Source: an uncultured Clostridium sp.
GTDB taxonomy: Bacteria > Bacillota > Clostridia > Lachnospirales > Lachnospiraceae
Direction: 5' to 3'
Assembly: GCA_900547035.1 (NCBI GenBank)
Contig: URFM01000008.1
Span: 1 to 64,000, forward strand
Length of the DNA: 64,000 nt
In this document: positions 16,025 through 24,098 of the stretch, piece by piece
Numbering within the stretch: the first letter of the stretch is position 1
Layout: each line of letters begins with the position of its first letter
Translations under genes and position numbers: made by a program
Notes under the pieces: generated by a model
What the model was told of the DNA's origin: nothing
The model's database searches: none
Seen by the model: the letters and a program-made list of their open reading frames with translations, nothing else

Positions 16025-17518
16025 TCAGCGTACCTGTTTCACAAATCTCCGGAAAGCCTCTCTGCCTTCTTTTGTTCTCTTATAAACTCCCGCGTGTTCC
16101 AGCACCTTTGCAAATACCAGTCCGGTCTCCTCATATACGACCTGCAGGGCGTTGTCCGGCGTGATGGTTCTGCGCTTTCTGATCTCTTCCGCCCAGTCGG
16201 CATGGGGGGCGGTTTTTTCATCCGCTCTTAAATCTTCTCCCTTTACCAGCTTTTCGGCCACAGCAGCCAGCTCCTCTTTCAGTCTGGCCGGCAGTACCGC
16301 CAGGCCCATAACCTCAATCAGGCCGATATTCTCCTTCTTGATGTGGTGGAGCTCCTGGTGCGGATGATATACACCCAGAGGATGCTCCGGCGTGGTTATG
16401 TTGTTTCTGAGAACCAAATCCAGCTCATAATTGCCCTCCCGCATACGAGCAATAGGCGTTATGGTATTATGAGGCTCTCCATCTGTTTTGGCAAAGATAA
16501 AAGCCGCCTCATCCGTATAGCCTCTCCAGGAATTCAAGATCTTCTCCGCCAGCTCCGTCAATTTTTTGCGGTTGCGGCTGTTTAAGCGGATAACCGACAT
16601 TGGCCATTTCACAATGCCGGCCTTCACCTCCTCGTAGCCGTCGAAATGAATCTCCTCCTCCACCGGAGCTTTCTCCATGGCAAAGGTGTAGTGACCGCCC
16701 TGGAAATGTTCATGGGCCAGAATCGAGCCTCCCACAATAGGAAGATCCGCATTGGATCCCACAAAATAATGTGGAAACTGCTCCTCAAAGTCCAGAAGCT
16801 TTTCAAAGCAGGGCCGGTCAATCTTCATAGGCGTATGAACGCCATTAAACACGATGCAGTGCTCATTGTAATATACATAAGGGGAATACTGCAGGTACCA
16901 GTCATCTCCCCCGATGGTTACCGGAACCACCCGATGGTTCTGTCTGGCCGGATGATTCAGGCGTCCGGCATAACCCTCATTTTCCCTGCACAGAAGGCAC
17001 CTGGGATAATCCCCGGCCGGAAGATTTTTGGCAGCCGCAATGGCCCTGGGATCCTTCTCCGGCTTGGAGAGATTGATCGTGATATCCAGCTGGCCATACT
17101 CCGTATCAGCCTTCCACTGTACATCCTTGGCAATCCGATCCCGGCGAATATAGTTGGTATCCTGGCTGAACTGGTAGAACCAGTCGGTGGCCTCTCTTGG
17201 AGAGTGCTCCCGAAGCCCGGCAAAGCGCTTCCGTACCTGAGAAGGTCTGGGCGTCAGCACTCCCATCAGCTCCGTGTCAAACAGATCCCGGTACACCACC
17301 GAGTCCTGCTCCACCACGCCTCTGTTTACCGCATCTGAGGTCAAGGCTTCCAAAAGTTCCGGCAGGGAAGCTTTTTCCCTCTGCTCCGTCTCCTGGTATC
17401 CATCCACTTTCAGTCGGTCCAGAAGGGTATTGATTGCCCATACCCGGTCTCCTTCATCAATCAGTCCCTTTTCAACGCCATAGGCTACCAGCCCGGCAAT
17501 GGCTTCGTTCCGTTCCAT
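16025..17518 (-). CDS. galT: UDP-glucose/UTP--hexose-1-phosphate uridylyltransferase, class II GalT
   Basis: The product of 497 residues is the Firmicutes-type GalT, which transfers UMP between UDP-glucose and galactose 1-phosphate in the Leloir pathway. It has the class II N-terminal helical region, the Cys segment YPRCLLCRENEGY, NADLPIVGGSILAHEHFQGG with the catalytic His, and the closing YEETGLVFAKVLEHAGVY. Length and motifs are complete. It lies 21 bp after galK and is co-transcribed with it. The epimerase galE is not in the window. Confidence 0.94.
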   Translation of the reverse strand: MERNEAIAGLVAYGVEKGLIDEGDRVWAINTLLDRLKVDGYQETEQREKASLPELLEALTSDAVNRGVVEQDSVVYRDLFDTELMGVLTPRPSQVRKRFAGLREHSPREATDWFYQFSQDTNYIRRDRIAKDVQWKADTEYGQLDITINLSKPEKDPRAIAAAKNLPAGDYPRCLLCRENEGYAGRLNHPARQNHRVVPVTIGGDDWYLQYSPYVYYNEHCIVFNGVHTPMKIDRPCFEKLLDFEEQFPHYFVGSNADLPIVGGSILAHEHFQGGHYTFAMEKAPVEEEIHFDGYEEVKAGIVKWPMSVIRLNSRNRKKLTELAEKILNSWRGYTDEAAFIFAKTDGEPHNTITPIARMREGNYELDLVLRNNITTPEHPLGVYHPHQELHHIKKENIGLIEVMGLAVLPARLKEELAAVAEKLVKGEDLRADEKTAPHADWAEEIRKRRTITPDNALQVVYEETGLVFAKVLEHAGVYKRTKEGREAFRRFVKQVR

Positions 17519-17539
17519 TTTTCTTCCCCCTTCTTTCTA

Positions 17540-18841
17540 CTATGGCCAAATAACCGTTCCACCCTCCGGACGGATGGACAATACATGACAGCAGCCCTCT
17601 CCCAGCATAGCCTCCATCTGGCTCTTAAAAGATTGCAGCATATCCAGGGGTACAAAAGCCTGGATGGTTCCCGCGAACCCGCCGCCGTGAACTCTGCTGG
17701 CTCCGCGGCCGCCCAGGACCTGCTCCGCAGCCGCCAGCGCGACCGCCATCTCCTGATGCTTCACCGCTCCGGCCGGATTAATATCCTGCAGATACATCCA
17801 GGAGGACCGGCCGGATTCCTTTACTAATTCCAGGAACCGTTCAAAATTTCCCTCCTTAAGAGCTTCGCTCTCTTGATCCACTCTCCTGTCATCGGCATAG
17901 AAATGAAGAGCCCGCAGAACCGCCCTGTCCCCGGCCGCCTGACGGATTTGGGGCAGATGGGCCAAAATATCCCGCTCCTCCACCTGGCTTAAAACCTCTT
18001 TTCCAAAGAAGGCTGCAACCGCTCTCATTTCCTGCGGAATAGCCGCGTACTCACTTGTCAGGTCTGCGTGGTCCGCTCCGGAATCCACGATGCACAAAGC
18101 GTACCCCTCCTTCTCCAGATTTACCTCCATAGGCGTCACCTGAGGATTTTCCCGATCCCTGAAATCAATGGCCACTGCTCCGCCTACAGAGGATGCCATC
18201 TGGTCCATCAGACCGCTGGGCTTTCCAAAGTATACGTTTTCCGCATATTGTCCAATTTGAGCAATCTGAACCGCATTCAGCTCATCTCCGCAAAAGAGGT
18301 GGTTTACAATTACTCCCAGCAACACCTCGCAGGCCGCCGAGGAGGACAGACCGGACCCCGGAAGCACATCGGAGATGGCGTAGGCGTCAAATCCTTCTAC
18401 TTTATAACCCATATCCCGTATTTTAGCCGCTACCCCCCTCACCAGGGAAGACGTAGTCTCTTTTTCTTCTGCAGGGATTTGGGCGAGGCTTAAATCAACC
18501 TCCACCATAGGCCATCCCTCTGACTGGAAACGGATAGTCTGACTGCCATTGGGAGCCGCACAGGCCAGAAAATCCAGATTTACAGATGCTGCCAGCACCC
18601 TGCCCCTCTGGTGATCTGTATGGTTTCCGCAAATTTCCGTCCGTCCGGGTGCAGACAGCAAAGCTACCCCGGCCTCATCTCCCTTCCGGAAGGCTGCCTG
18701 AAACCCTGCTGTCACACGTCTCACCCGCTCTCTTGCCGTCTCAGGAACCTGTGTCGGATCAAGGCACCCCAACCGGCATAAACGCTCATCCAGCCCTCCG
18801 TTTTCAAGTTCCTTGCGCAATGCGGTAATATTCCCCATCAT
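17540..18841 (-). CDS. galK: Galactokinase
   Basis: The product of 433 residues is a GHMP kinase that phosphorylates galactose at C1. It has the substrate motif LLSAPGRTEICGNHTDHQRG, the ATP loop VLPGSGLSSSAACEV and the C-terminal GGRGASRVHGGGFAGT. A longer frame begins at 18961, but AAGGTGG before the ATG at 18839-18841 and the promoter inside the longer frame favour the shorter start. It is followed by galT. An AraC regulator gene lies immediately upstream on the same strand. Confidence 0.94.
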   Translation of the reverse strand: MMGNITALRKELENGGLDERLCRLGCLDPTQVPETARERVRRVTAGFQAAFRKGDEAGVALLSAPGRTEICGNHTDHQRGRVLAASVNLDFLACAAPNGSQTIRFQSEGWPMVEVDLSLAQIPAEEKETTSSLVRGVAAKIRDMGYKVEGFDAYAISDVLPGSGLSSSAACEVLLGVIVNHLFCGDELNAVQIAQIGQYAENVYFGKPSGLMDQMASSVGGAVAIDFRDRENPQVTPMEVNLEKEGYALCIVDSGADHADLTSEYAAIPQEMRAVAAFFGKEVLSQVEERDILAHLPQIRQAAGDRAVLRALHFYADDRRVDQESEALKEGNFERFLELVKESGRSSWMYLQDINPAGAVKHQEMAVALAAAEQVLGGRGASRVHGGGFAGTIQAFVPLDMLQSFKSQMEAMLGEGCCHVLSIRPEGGTVIWP

Positions 18842-18910
18842 TACAATCCACCTTTCTCTCACTGATTTGGCCGCCGCTTTTTTACCGGAGGCGGCCCTTT
18901 TCATAAGTTC

Positions 18911-18944
18911 ATTATAGCGCAGTTCCCATATCCATGAAATGGAT
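18911..18944 (-). promoter_or_regulatory. galK promoter with inverted repeat over the -35 region
   Basis: On the minus strand a perfect -10 TATAAT (18911-18916) is preceded 17 bp upstream by a poor -35, TTTCAT. An inverted repeat ATCCAT/ATGGAT (18930-18935, 18939-18944) covers the -35. A weak -35 with a bound site is the usual plan of an activator-dependent promoter, and the AraC protein encoded next door is the candidate. The assignment is inferred. Confidence 0.5.
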
Positions 18945-18967
18945 TTTTTGGTCAGACACATGGACGT

Positions 18968-19810
18968 TTATTTTTCTTCCGTCTTTTCCCGCAGAGACAT
19001 CCAACTGCGCGGAGACATGCCCTTAATCAGCTTAAAAGCCCGGGAAAAATACAAAGGATCTTCAAAACCTACCGAATTAGATACCTCCCGGATGGAATAA
19101 ATATTCTTCTCCAGCAAAACACATGCCCTCTGAATCCTGTATTCCAAAATGAACCGTTTCGGAGACATATTATATTTCTTCCGAAAACAGCGATACAAGC
19201 TGCTCTGGCTGATGGAAACCAGCTGAGCCAAAGCCTCCACCGTAATGGGCTGTTCATAGTGAGTCATAATATACCCCGCTGCAATATATGCATAATCCCT
19301 TTCCTCCCTGGCCTGCCTCCGGTGGGTGGAATGACCGATCAAAAAAGCCAGCAGCAAATACAGTCTTCCGGTTATTGCTGCAGTACACCATGCCTCCGTA
19401 CCATAGTCGGAATAAACTGCCAGAAGCAATTTTGCCACTTCTTCCGGATAAAAATCCCGAAGCACCGGACGCTGTGGACCGAAATCCGTCCCTTCCACCA
19501 GGTTCTGAGCTTCCACTCCGTAAAATCCTGCCCAGACATATTCCCATGGTTCCTTTTCATCTGCATAATAAAGAATGGAGGTATGAGGAAAGGTTAGAAA
19601 AGTATCTCCCGCCTGAAGGCTGTAAACCTGATCTCCTACTTCCAGGTATCCCTTCCCCGACAGCACATGATGAATCAAATAATGGTCCCGGACTCCAGGC
19701 CCCCACCGGTATCCTCCCGCGCATTTCTGCCGTCCCGTATTCTGGACATACAGGGATGCCGTCCTGGGCTCCATCTTAAAAGAATATTTATAAGTTTCAT
19801 CCTGAACCAT
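18968..19810 (-). CDS. AraC-family regulator, probably of galactose genes
   Basis: The product of about 280 residues has an N-terminal cupin-like sugar-binding domain (YLIHHVLSGKGYLEVGDQVY, LQAGDTFLTFPHTS). Two helix-turn-helix motifs follow in the C-terminal 100 residues (LAQLVSISQSSLYRCFRKKY and IREVSNSVGFEDPLYFSRAF), ending in KGMSPRSW. The preferred start is the ATG at 19808-19810 with GGAAGGGAG ahead, rather than 19831, which lies 3 bp from the protease stop. Its place directly upstream of galK and galT suggests it senses galactose or a galactoside. It lies downstream of the CPBP gene and is probably co-transcribed with it. Confidence 0.85.
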   Translation of the reverse strand: MVQDETYKYSFKMEPRTASLYVQNTGRQKCAGGYRWGPGVRDHYLIHHVLSGKGYLEVGDQVYSLQAGDTFLTFPHTSILYYADEKEPWEYVWAGFYGVEAQNLVEGTDFGPQRPVLRDFYPEEVAKLLLAVYSDYGTEAWCTAAITGRLYLLLAFLIGHSTHRRQAREERDYAYIAAGYIMTHYEQPITVEALAQLVSISQSSLYRCFRKKYNMSPKRFILEYRIQRACVLLEKNIYSIREVSNSVGFEDPLYFSRAFKLIKGMSPRSWMSLREKTEEK

Positions 19811-19831
19811 ATTCCGCTCCCTTCCGGTCAT

Positions 19832-20932
19832 TTATGTAGTAAGCCAAAAATTAAACGCGCAAAATGCAAAAAACGCCAGCATGCCCGGATTTAAAACAGC
19901 GGCAGAAAAAATCCTTCCATCCGGAATTTCCCTCAACCCCTGCCGGAAATGGATTTTCCTTCTTTTGCAGATCAGAATCACGATTCCCCCTGCCATGCAG
20001 ACAATATTCATAGAAAAATAGAGTATGGATAAATGGCTGCATAAAATCTGCCAGACCGCTGTAAGATCTATTCCGGTAAAGAATTTCACCCTTCCCACAA
20101 TAGAAAAGGGATCCTCATTTCCCATCATTCCCTGATAGACGCTCATCGCAAATATTCCGCCGATCAGATTAAACAGCATATGAAAGGCAATCGTATAGCC
20201 TATATTTCTTGTTCTTACATACACATACGCCCAGATCATTCCGAGTCCAAAAGCATAGAAAAACTGCTGTATATTTCCATGGGCCAGTCCGAAAAGCAGG
20301 CCAGATAAAATAACCGCCGTCCGCTCTCCATATCCGCCTATGCGGTCTATGAAGCATTTGCGGAACAGCAGCTCCTCAACCACCGGAGCAGCAAACACGG
20401 AAATCGCCAGATCGAGCAGCATATTGGAATTCATCAAAACCTCCTCAGCCGCTGATTCCGCGCTCCCATTTGACAGAAAAAAATCCAGAACCTGGCTTAA
20501 AATATTTCCTCCGAACCCAACCCCCATTCCCATCACGCCCAGCAGCACCAAATCCTGCGTATGAAAGCAGTCCCCTCCAAGAGGCGGAACCGGTTTAATC
20601 AGTACCAGCAATGCCATAACAGCCGGAAAAGCCACCAGATACATGGGCGCCGCAGACAACAGCGCAAAAAACCAGGTTGTCTGCTGCAGCGTTTTAACTA
20701 ATTCCGGAGCGAACAAAGTGAAAATTCCGACGGCTCCCACCTGAACGGCCAGTGTGATTCCAAAAAAAGCCGTGAAGCAAAAACCAAGCCTGGAATATTG
20801 TTTTTTCTGTTCCCTAACCAAAGCCTCCTGCCGCTGTTTTTCCCTCTGCACCCGAAGCCTTTCCTGGAAAACGGCACGCGCTACTTCCTTTTGGATCAGC
20901 TGTTCTATTTCATTGCGCATCTTTTCATTCAT
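19832..20932 (-). CDS. CPBP-family intramembrane metalloprotease
   Basis: The product of about 366 residues starts with a charged coiled segment (RNEIEQLIQKEVARAVFQER, QKEKQRQEALVREQKK) and then has about eight membrane helices. The CPBP (Abi/CAAX) motifs are complete: EELLFRK, then FGLAHGN and HMLFNLIG, giving the Glu and His residues that bind metal. Such proteins cleave within the membrane or process prenylated/bacteriocin-like peptides; the substrate here is unknown. A frame from 20980 begins with TTG; the ATG at 20930-20932 with GGAAGAA ahead is preferred. It is divergent from the Crp/Fnr gene. Confidence 0.85.
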   Translation of the reverse strand: MNEKMRNEIEQLIQKEVARAVFQERLRVQREKQRQEALVREQKKQYSRLGFCFTAFFGITLAVQVGAVGIFTLFAPELVKTLQQTTWFFALLSAAPMYLVAFPAVMALLVLIKPVPPLGGDCFHTQDLVLLGVMGMGVGFGGNILSQVLDFFLSNGSAESAAEEVLMNSNMLLDLAISVFAAPVVEELLFRKCFIDRIGGYGERTAVILSGLLFGLAHGNIQQFFYAFGLGMIWAYVYVRTRNIGYTIAFHMLFNLIGGIFAMSVYQGMMGNEDPFSIVGRVKFFTGIDLTAVWQILCSHLSILYFSMNIVCMAGGIVILICKRRKIHFRQGLREIPDGRIFSAAVLNPGMLAFFAFCAFNFWLTT

Positions 20933-21043
20933 GTCTGCTTCTTCCACATTTGCTCCTTCTTGCTGTTGCATCTGCAACAAAAATCCGCTATGATTAGATT
21001 AGTTGATTTCATCTTATCACAGAATGAGCCGAGGTAAAAGTAA

Positions 21044-21703
21044 ATGACAGAATATTTCCAAAAAAATTTGTTTTATAACATTTCTTTTGACGAATACAGG
21101 AAACTGCTATCCTGCTTAAACGCCAGGGAACGCCATTTTTTAAGCGGAGAAACCATCTGTGACTTTGACAAGAATTTCCACTCCATCGGAATTTTGGGAA
21201 AAGGAAATGCCCTGGTAGTGCGCTACGAGGTAAACGGAACCCGCACTATCCTGGAACGCCTGGAGCCTCAGGGACTTTTTGGTCAATTCATCTCTTATCA
21301 GGGAAATCCGCTGGCCGGTATCTCCGTAGTATCTACCTCCCCCTGCGATGTACTTTTTATTGACTGCGACTGTATCAGCACCCCCTGCTCCAAGGCCTGT
21401 TTTCATCACTCGCAGCTGATCCGGAATCTGCTGTCCATGATCAGTGACCGCGCTCTGCACCTGAGCCAGCGGGTAGAGGTTCTGTCTCAACGGTCGATCC
21501 GCGAAAAATTGATTTGTTACTTTCTTCAGTTAGCCGGAAACCAAAACAGTCAGGAATTCTCCCTTCCCTTTACCATGGTTGACCTGGCTGATTATCTGTC
21601 CATTGACCGCAGCGCCATGACCCGGGAAATGAAACATATGAAAGAAGACGGCCTGATTGAGGTGGAAAAAAAACGAATCCGGCTGCATCTGGAGGGCATA
21701 TAG
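21044..21703 (+). CDS. Crp/Fnr-family transcriptional regulator
   Basis: The product of 219 residues has a cyclic-nucleotide-binding-like beta barrel (about 20-125) and a C-terminal HTH_Crp domain (VDLADYLSIDRSAMTREMKHMKEDGLI). Before the linker helix there is a Cys-rich stretch DCDCISTPCSKACFHH, with five Cys in 13 residues. This could bind an iron-sulphur cluster or respond to redox, as in some Fnr-type regulators; that is inferred. GAGG precedes the ATG. The stop is TAG. No target operon is evident; the nearest downstream genes lie on the other strand. Confidence 0.88.
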   Translation: MTEYFQKNLFYNISFDEYRKLLSCLNARERHFLSGETICDFDKNFHSIGILGKGNALVVRYEVNGTRTILERLEPQGLFGQFISYQGNPLAGISVVSTSPCDVLFIDCDCISTPCSKACFHHSQLIRNLLSMISDRALHLSQRVEVLSQRSIREKLICYFLQLAGNQNSQEFSLPFTMVDLADYLSIDRSAMTREMKHMKEDGLIEVEKKRIRLHLEGI

Positions 21704-21761
21704 CCGCTTCCGATCCAGCCGGCCGAGGTCTTTTCGAGCCTGGTATTTTGTATTGATTTTC

Positions 21762-22958
21762 CTATTCCATCATCGCCTTCCAGACTTCCCGGTTCTCCTG
21801 CCAAATCACCGGAAGCTGATCATAAGGCACCGGCGTCGTTTCCCTGCCCACTTCAATGGTAACGCTGGGGATCTCCTTTTTTGTGATCGCCCAGTCCTTG
21901 TATCCAGCCGGATCCAAGAGACTGAAATCTCCATCCAGCGCATAGCCTGTAATCTTGGAGATTTTTCCCGCAAATTGCTCTGTCTCCTCCTTCAGTTGTC
22001 CGCTCTGCCCGAAATTCCAGTAGATCACACTGCCCTGGGCATGATAGCTGATGGTCTTTTCAAAAGAGCTGCCTTCCGTCAGACGGATCAATGCAGCGGC
22101 TTCCGGAGCGCAGCCGGGAGATGTTCCTTTATAGTGATCCGCGCTGGGAACACCTACTCCGTCCTGGTACTCCTCCCACATTGCATCAAAGTTTCGGTTC
22201 AGATCGATTCCCTGAGCATTTGCCTTCCATTTCTTCAAATACTCTTCCGGATCCCCTTCACACTCCCGCGCCATAATCTGGCTCACCAGATCCTTTGTTT
22301 CCTGTTTTTGGCAGCCCTCCAGGCCCATCTGGCTAATCGACACCCCATCCGGATTTACCATAGGTACCAGATGAATCATAACATCTTCCGGCAAAAAACC
22401 CGGATTTGCGCAATCCTTCAGAAACTGCGAAGCCTGCCTCATCACCAGCCAGGAAGTCACATATTCCCTTCCATGGATGGATGCATTCACAAAGAAATGG
22501 CGGTTTGCTCCTTGTTTTCCAATGGTCATATGCCATACGTTTCTTCCGTCCGGCGTATCAGCCAAGGATTCCAGTGTTGTCAGTTCCGGGTAAGCGTAAG
22601 CCAACCGCTCCAAATCTTCTGTCATCATCTCATAGGTATAAATTTCCGGATTCTCGTCTGCCTTGATCATTTCTGTTTTTCCCGCCTCTCCCAGATAAGA
22701 AGACAGCGCATATCCCTGCTGCCCTTCATAACGGATCTCGTAAAATCCATCTTCTGCTCCCGCTACAAACCCAACTTCTGCTCCCAGAGGGATCTGACAG
22801 ATCTCTCCGGAATCAGTCGAGGGAGCCGGACGCAGGGTAATACTCTCCCTGCAGTTGACTACGGAAAGGGAAATCAGCACTGCCTCTGAAGTTTCCTGCG
22901 TGCTTTCTTCCACGGATTCCCGAGTACCTTCTGCTGCGGTTTTCCCTTCACTCTCCAC
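21762..22958 (-). CDS. SH3 domain plus M14 zinc carboxypeptidase, separated from its anchor by UAG
   Basis: This frame of 398 residues holds a Ser/Glu-rich linker, an SH3b-like domain (about 30-90: VVNCRESITLRPAPSTDSGE, GYALSSYLG) and a full M14 peptidase domain. The zinc ligands are in SIHGREY (H and E) and SYHAQGS, the substrate Arg/Asn in DLNRNFD, and the catalytic Glu in VTIEVGRE. It would trim peptides, possibly cell-wall peptides, outside the cell. It has no signal peptide or membrane helix of its own. It is in the same frame as the upstream zinc-ribbon/membrane gene, with only one TAG (22968-22970) between. The GTG at 22958 lacks a good binding site, so it is probably the C-terminal part of a 503-residue protein. 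Confidence 0.8.
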   Translation of the reverse strand: MESEGKTAAEGTRESVEESTQETSEAVLISLSVVNCRESITLRPAPSTDSGEICQIPLGAEVGFVAGAEDGFYEIRYEGQQGYALSSYLGEAGKTEMIKADENPEIYTYEMMTEDLERLAYAYPELTTLESLADTPDGRNVWHMTIGKQGANRHFFVNASIHGREYVTSWLVMRQASQFLKDCANPGFLPEDVMIHLVPMVNPDGVSISQMGLEGCQKQETKDLVSQIMARECEGDPEEYLKKWKANAQGIDLNRNFDAMWEEYQDGVGVPSADHYKGTSPGCAPEAAALIRLTEGSSFEKTISYHAQGSVIYWNFGQSGQLKEETEQFAGKISKITGYALDGDFSLLDPAGYKDWAITKKEIPSVTIEVGRETTPVPYDQLPVIWQENREVWKAMME

Positions 22959-22967
22959 GCTTTCCGG

Positions 22968-23273
22968 CTAACTTTCCGCAAATTTTTCCTCTTCCTGCCT
23001 GCTTTTCTCCGAAAGCATATCGGAGCTCTCCTGCAAAACATCCCCCGCCCTTCCCTGCTTTTCCGAAGGGTGGTGTAGAAACTTCCATCCGATGATCCCG
23101 CCTGCTCCTGCTGCAAGAAGCACCGCCGCCAGGCAAATACCCACAACCGCTCCCCTTTTCTTTTTCGGCGTCGGATTCTCCGAAGCCTCCGCTGCCGTAT
23201 ACAATGTGCCGCAGGACGGACAGTATTTCGCATTATCTTTTAACTGGCTTCCACATTTACGGCAATATTTCAC
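22968..23273 (-). CDS. Zinc-ribbon membrane protein, N-terminal part of the M14 peptidase
   Basis: The 101 residues start with a zinc ribbon (MKYCRKCGSQL, then KYCPSCGTLY; four Cys). One membrane helix (about 41-63) and an acidic linker that stops at TAG (22968-22970) follow. Read through, the frame continues into the SH3-M14 protein, giving the order zinc ribbon, helix, acidic linker, ectodomain. The other membrane proteins of this operon have the same order. The start overlaps the PP2C gene by 17 bp. The result is either a nonsense mutation that frees a short anchor, or stop-codon readthrough. Confidence 0.8.
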   Translation of the reverse strand: MKYCRKCGSQLKDNAKYCPSCGTLYTAAEASENPTPKKKRGAVVGICLAAVLLAAGAGGIIGWKFLHHPSEKQGRAGDVLQESSDMLSEKSRQEEEKFAES

Positions 23274-24081
23274 TTTCCGCTTTATCCTCCCGCCATTCAG
23301 ATTTCTGCAGCCTGTTTTCAGATAACTCCCGGCTGCAGTGATTTGTAAACAGAGCTACGGCCGAGTAATTATCCATATTTTTTCCAGCCCCGTTTTTTAA
23401 TACCTCCTGCTCCATAGCCAGGATCCACTCCTTCGGAGTTTCAGACCATCTCAACAGCTCTTCCATTTGTTCCTCCAGAATGTACTCCCAAAACCCGTCA
23501 GAACAAAGGAGAAATACCTGATTATCCTCAAACGGAATGGGGCCGCCCAGTACGTAGGCCGGTTTTTTCCACGGTTTTCCCATTACACGGTACAACTGAT
23601 TGCGTTTTTCATGCCCCCGGATCTGGCACTCCTGAATCTCGCCTGCTGTCGCCAGCTTTTGAGGCACACTGTGATCCAGGGTTCTTCCTACCAGAGAACC
23701 GTCCTTAAAATAGTACAGGCGAGAGTCCCCCACATGGGCCCATCCAACCTGTGCGCCGTCTGCAACGACCGCAACCGCCGTTGTTTTCATGCGGTCCTGG
23801 GCTTTCAGGCGCACCTGTTCCAAAGTCAGGCAGATCTGGGCGGAGTCAAAGCTGTCTCTTAAAAAACGCTCCATATCCGCTCCCTGCCATTTTCCAAACT
23901 CTTCTTTAATGTGACGGCAAACCAGCTGTGAAGCCACATCTCCCATCCCATGTCCGCCCAGGCCATCAGCCAATACGCAAAGGGCAGCGAAGGGCGAACG
24001 GGCTACCGCCACGCTGTCCTCATTGGCCTCCCGCCCTCCCCGGCTGGACAATGCATAACAGGTCATATGATTGCTTTCCAT
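23257..24081 (-). CDS. PP2C-family protein phosphatase
   Basis: The product of 274 residues is a PPM/PP2C Ser/Thr phosphatase. The metal-binding and catalytic motifs are all present: SSRGGREANEDS (Arg and Asp of motif 1), VLADGLGGHGMGD, AHVGDSRLY, LLCSDGFWEY and MDNYSAVAL. It is soluble and cytosolic. In Gram-positives such enzymes reverse Hanks-type kinases, but no such kinase is encoded in this window. It lies 17 bp after the TadZ-like gene and overlaps the next zinc-ribbon gene, so it belongs to the surface-protein operon. The substrate could be the cytosolic zinc-ribbon parts of the operon proteins; this is inference. Confidence 0.9.
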   Translation of the reverse strand: MESNHMTCYALSSRGGREANEDSVAVARSPFAALCVLADGLGGHGMGDVASQLVCRHIKEEFGKWQGADMERFLRDSFDSAQICLTLEQVRLKAQDRMKTTAVAVVADGAQVGWAHVGDSRLYYFKDGSLVGRTLDHSVPQKLATAGEIQECQIRGHEKRNQLYRVMGKPWKKPAYVLGGPIPFEDNQVFLLCSDGFWEYILEEQMEELLRWSETPKEWILAMEQEVLKNGAGKNMDNYSAVALFTNHCSRELSENRLQKSEWREDKAESEILP

Positions 24082-24098
24082 ATCATTGCCCCTTGAAC

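Noticed and set aside
5050-22970. Genome-wide reassignment of UAG
   Set aside because: UAG ends normal-length genes here, for example the OmpR-type regulator at 14438 (followed at once by the citX binding site), the DAHP synthase gene at 35694 and the Crp/Fnr gene at 21703.
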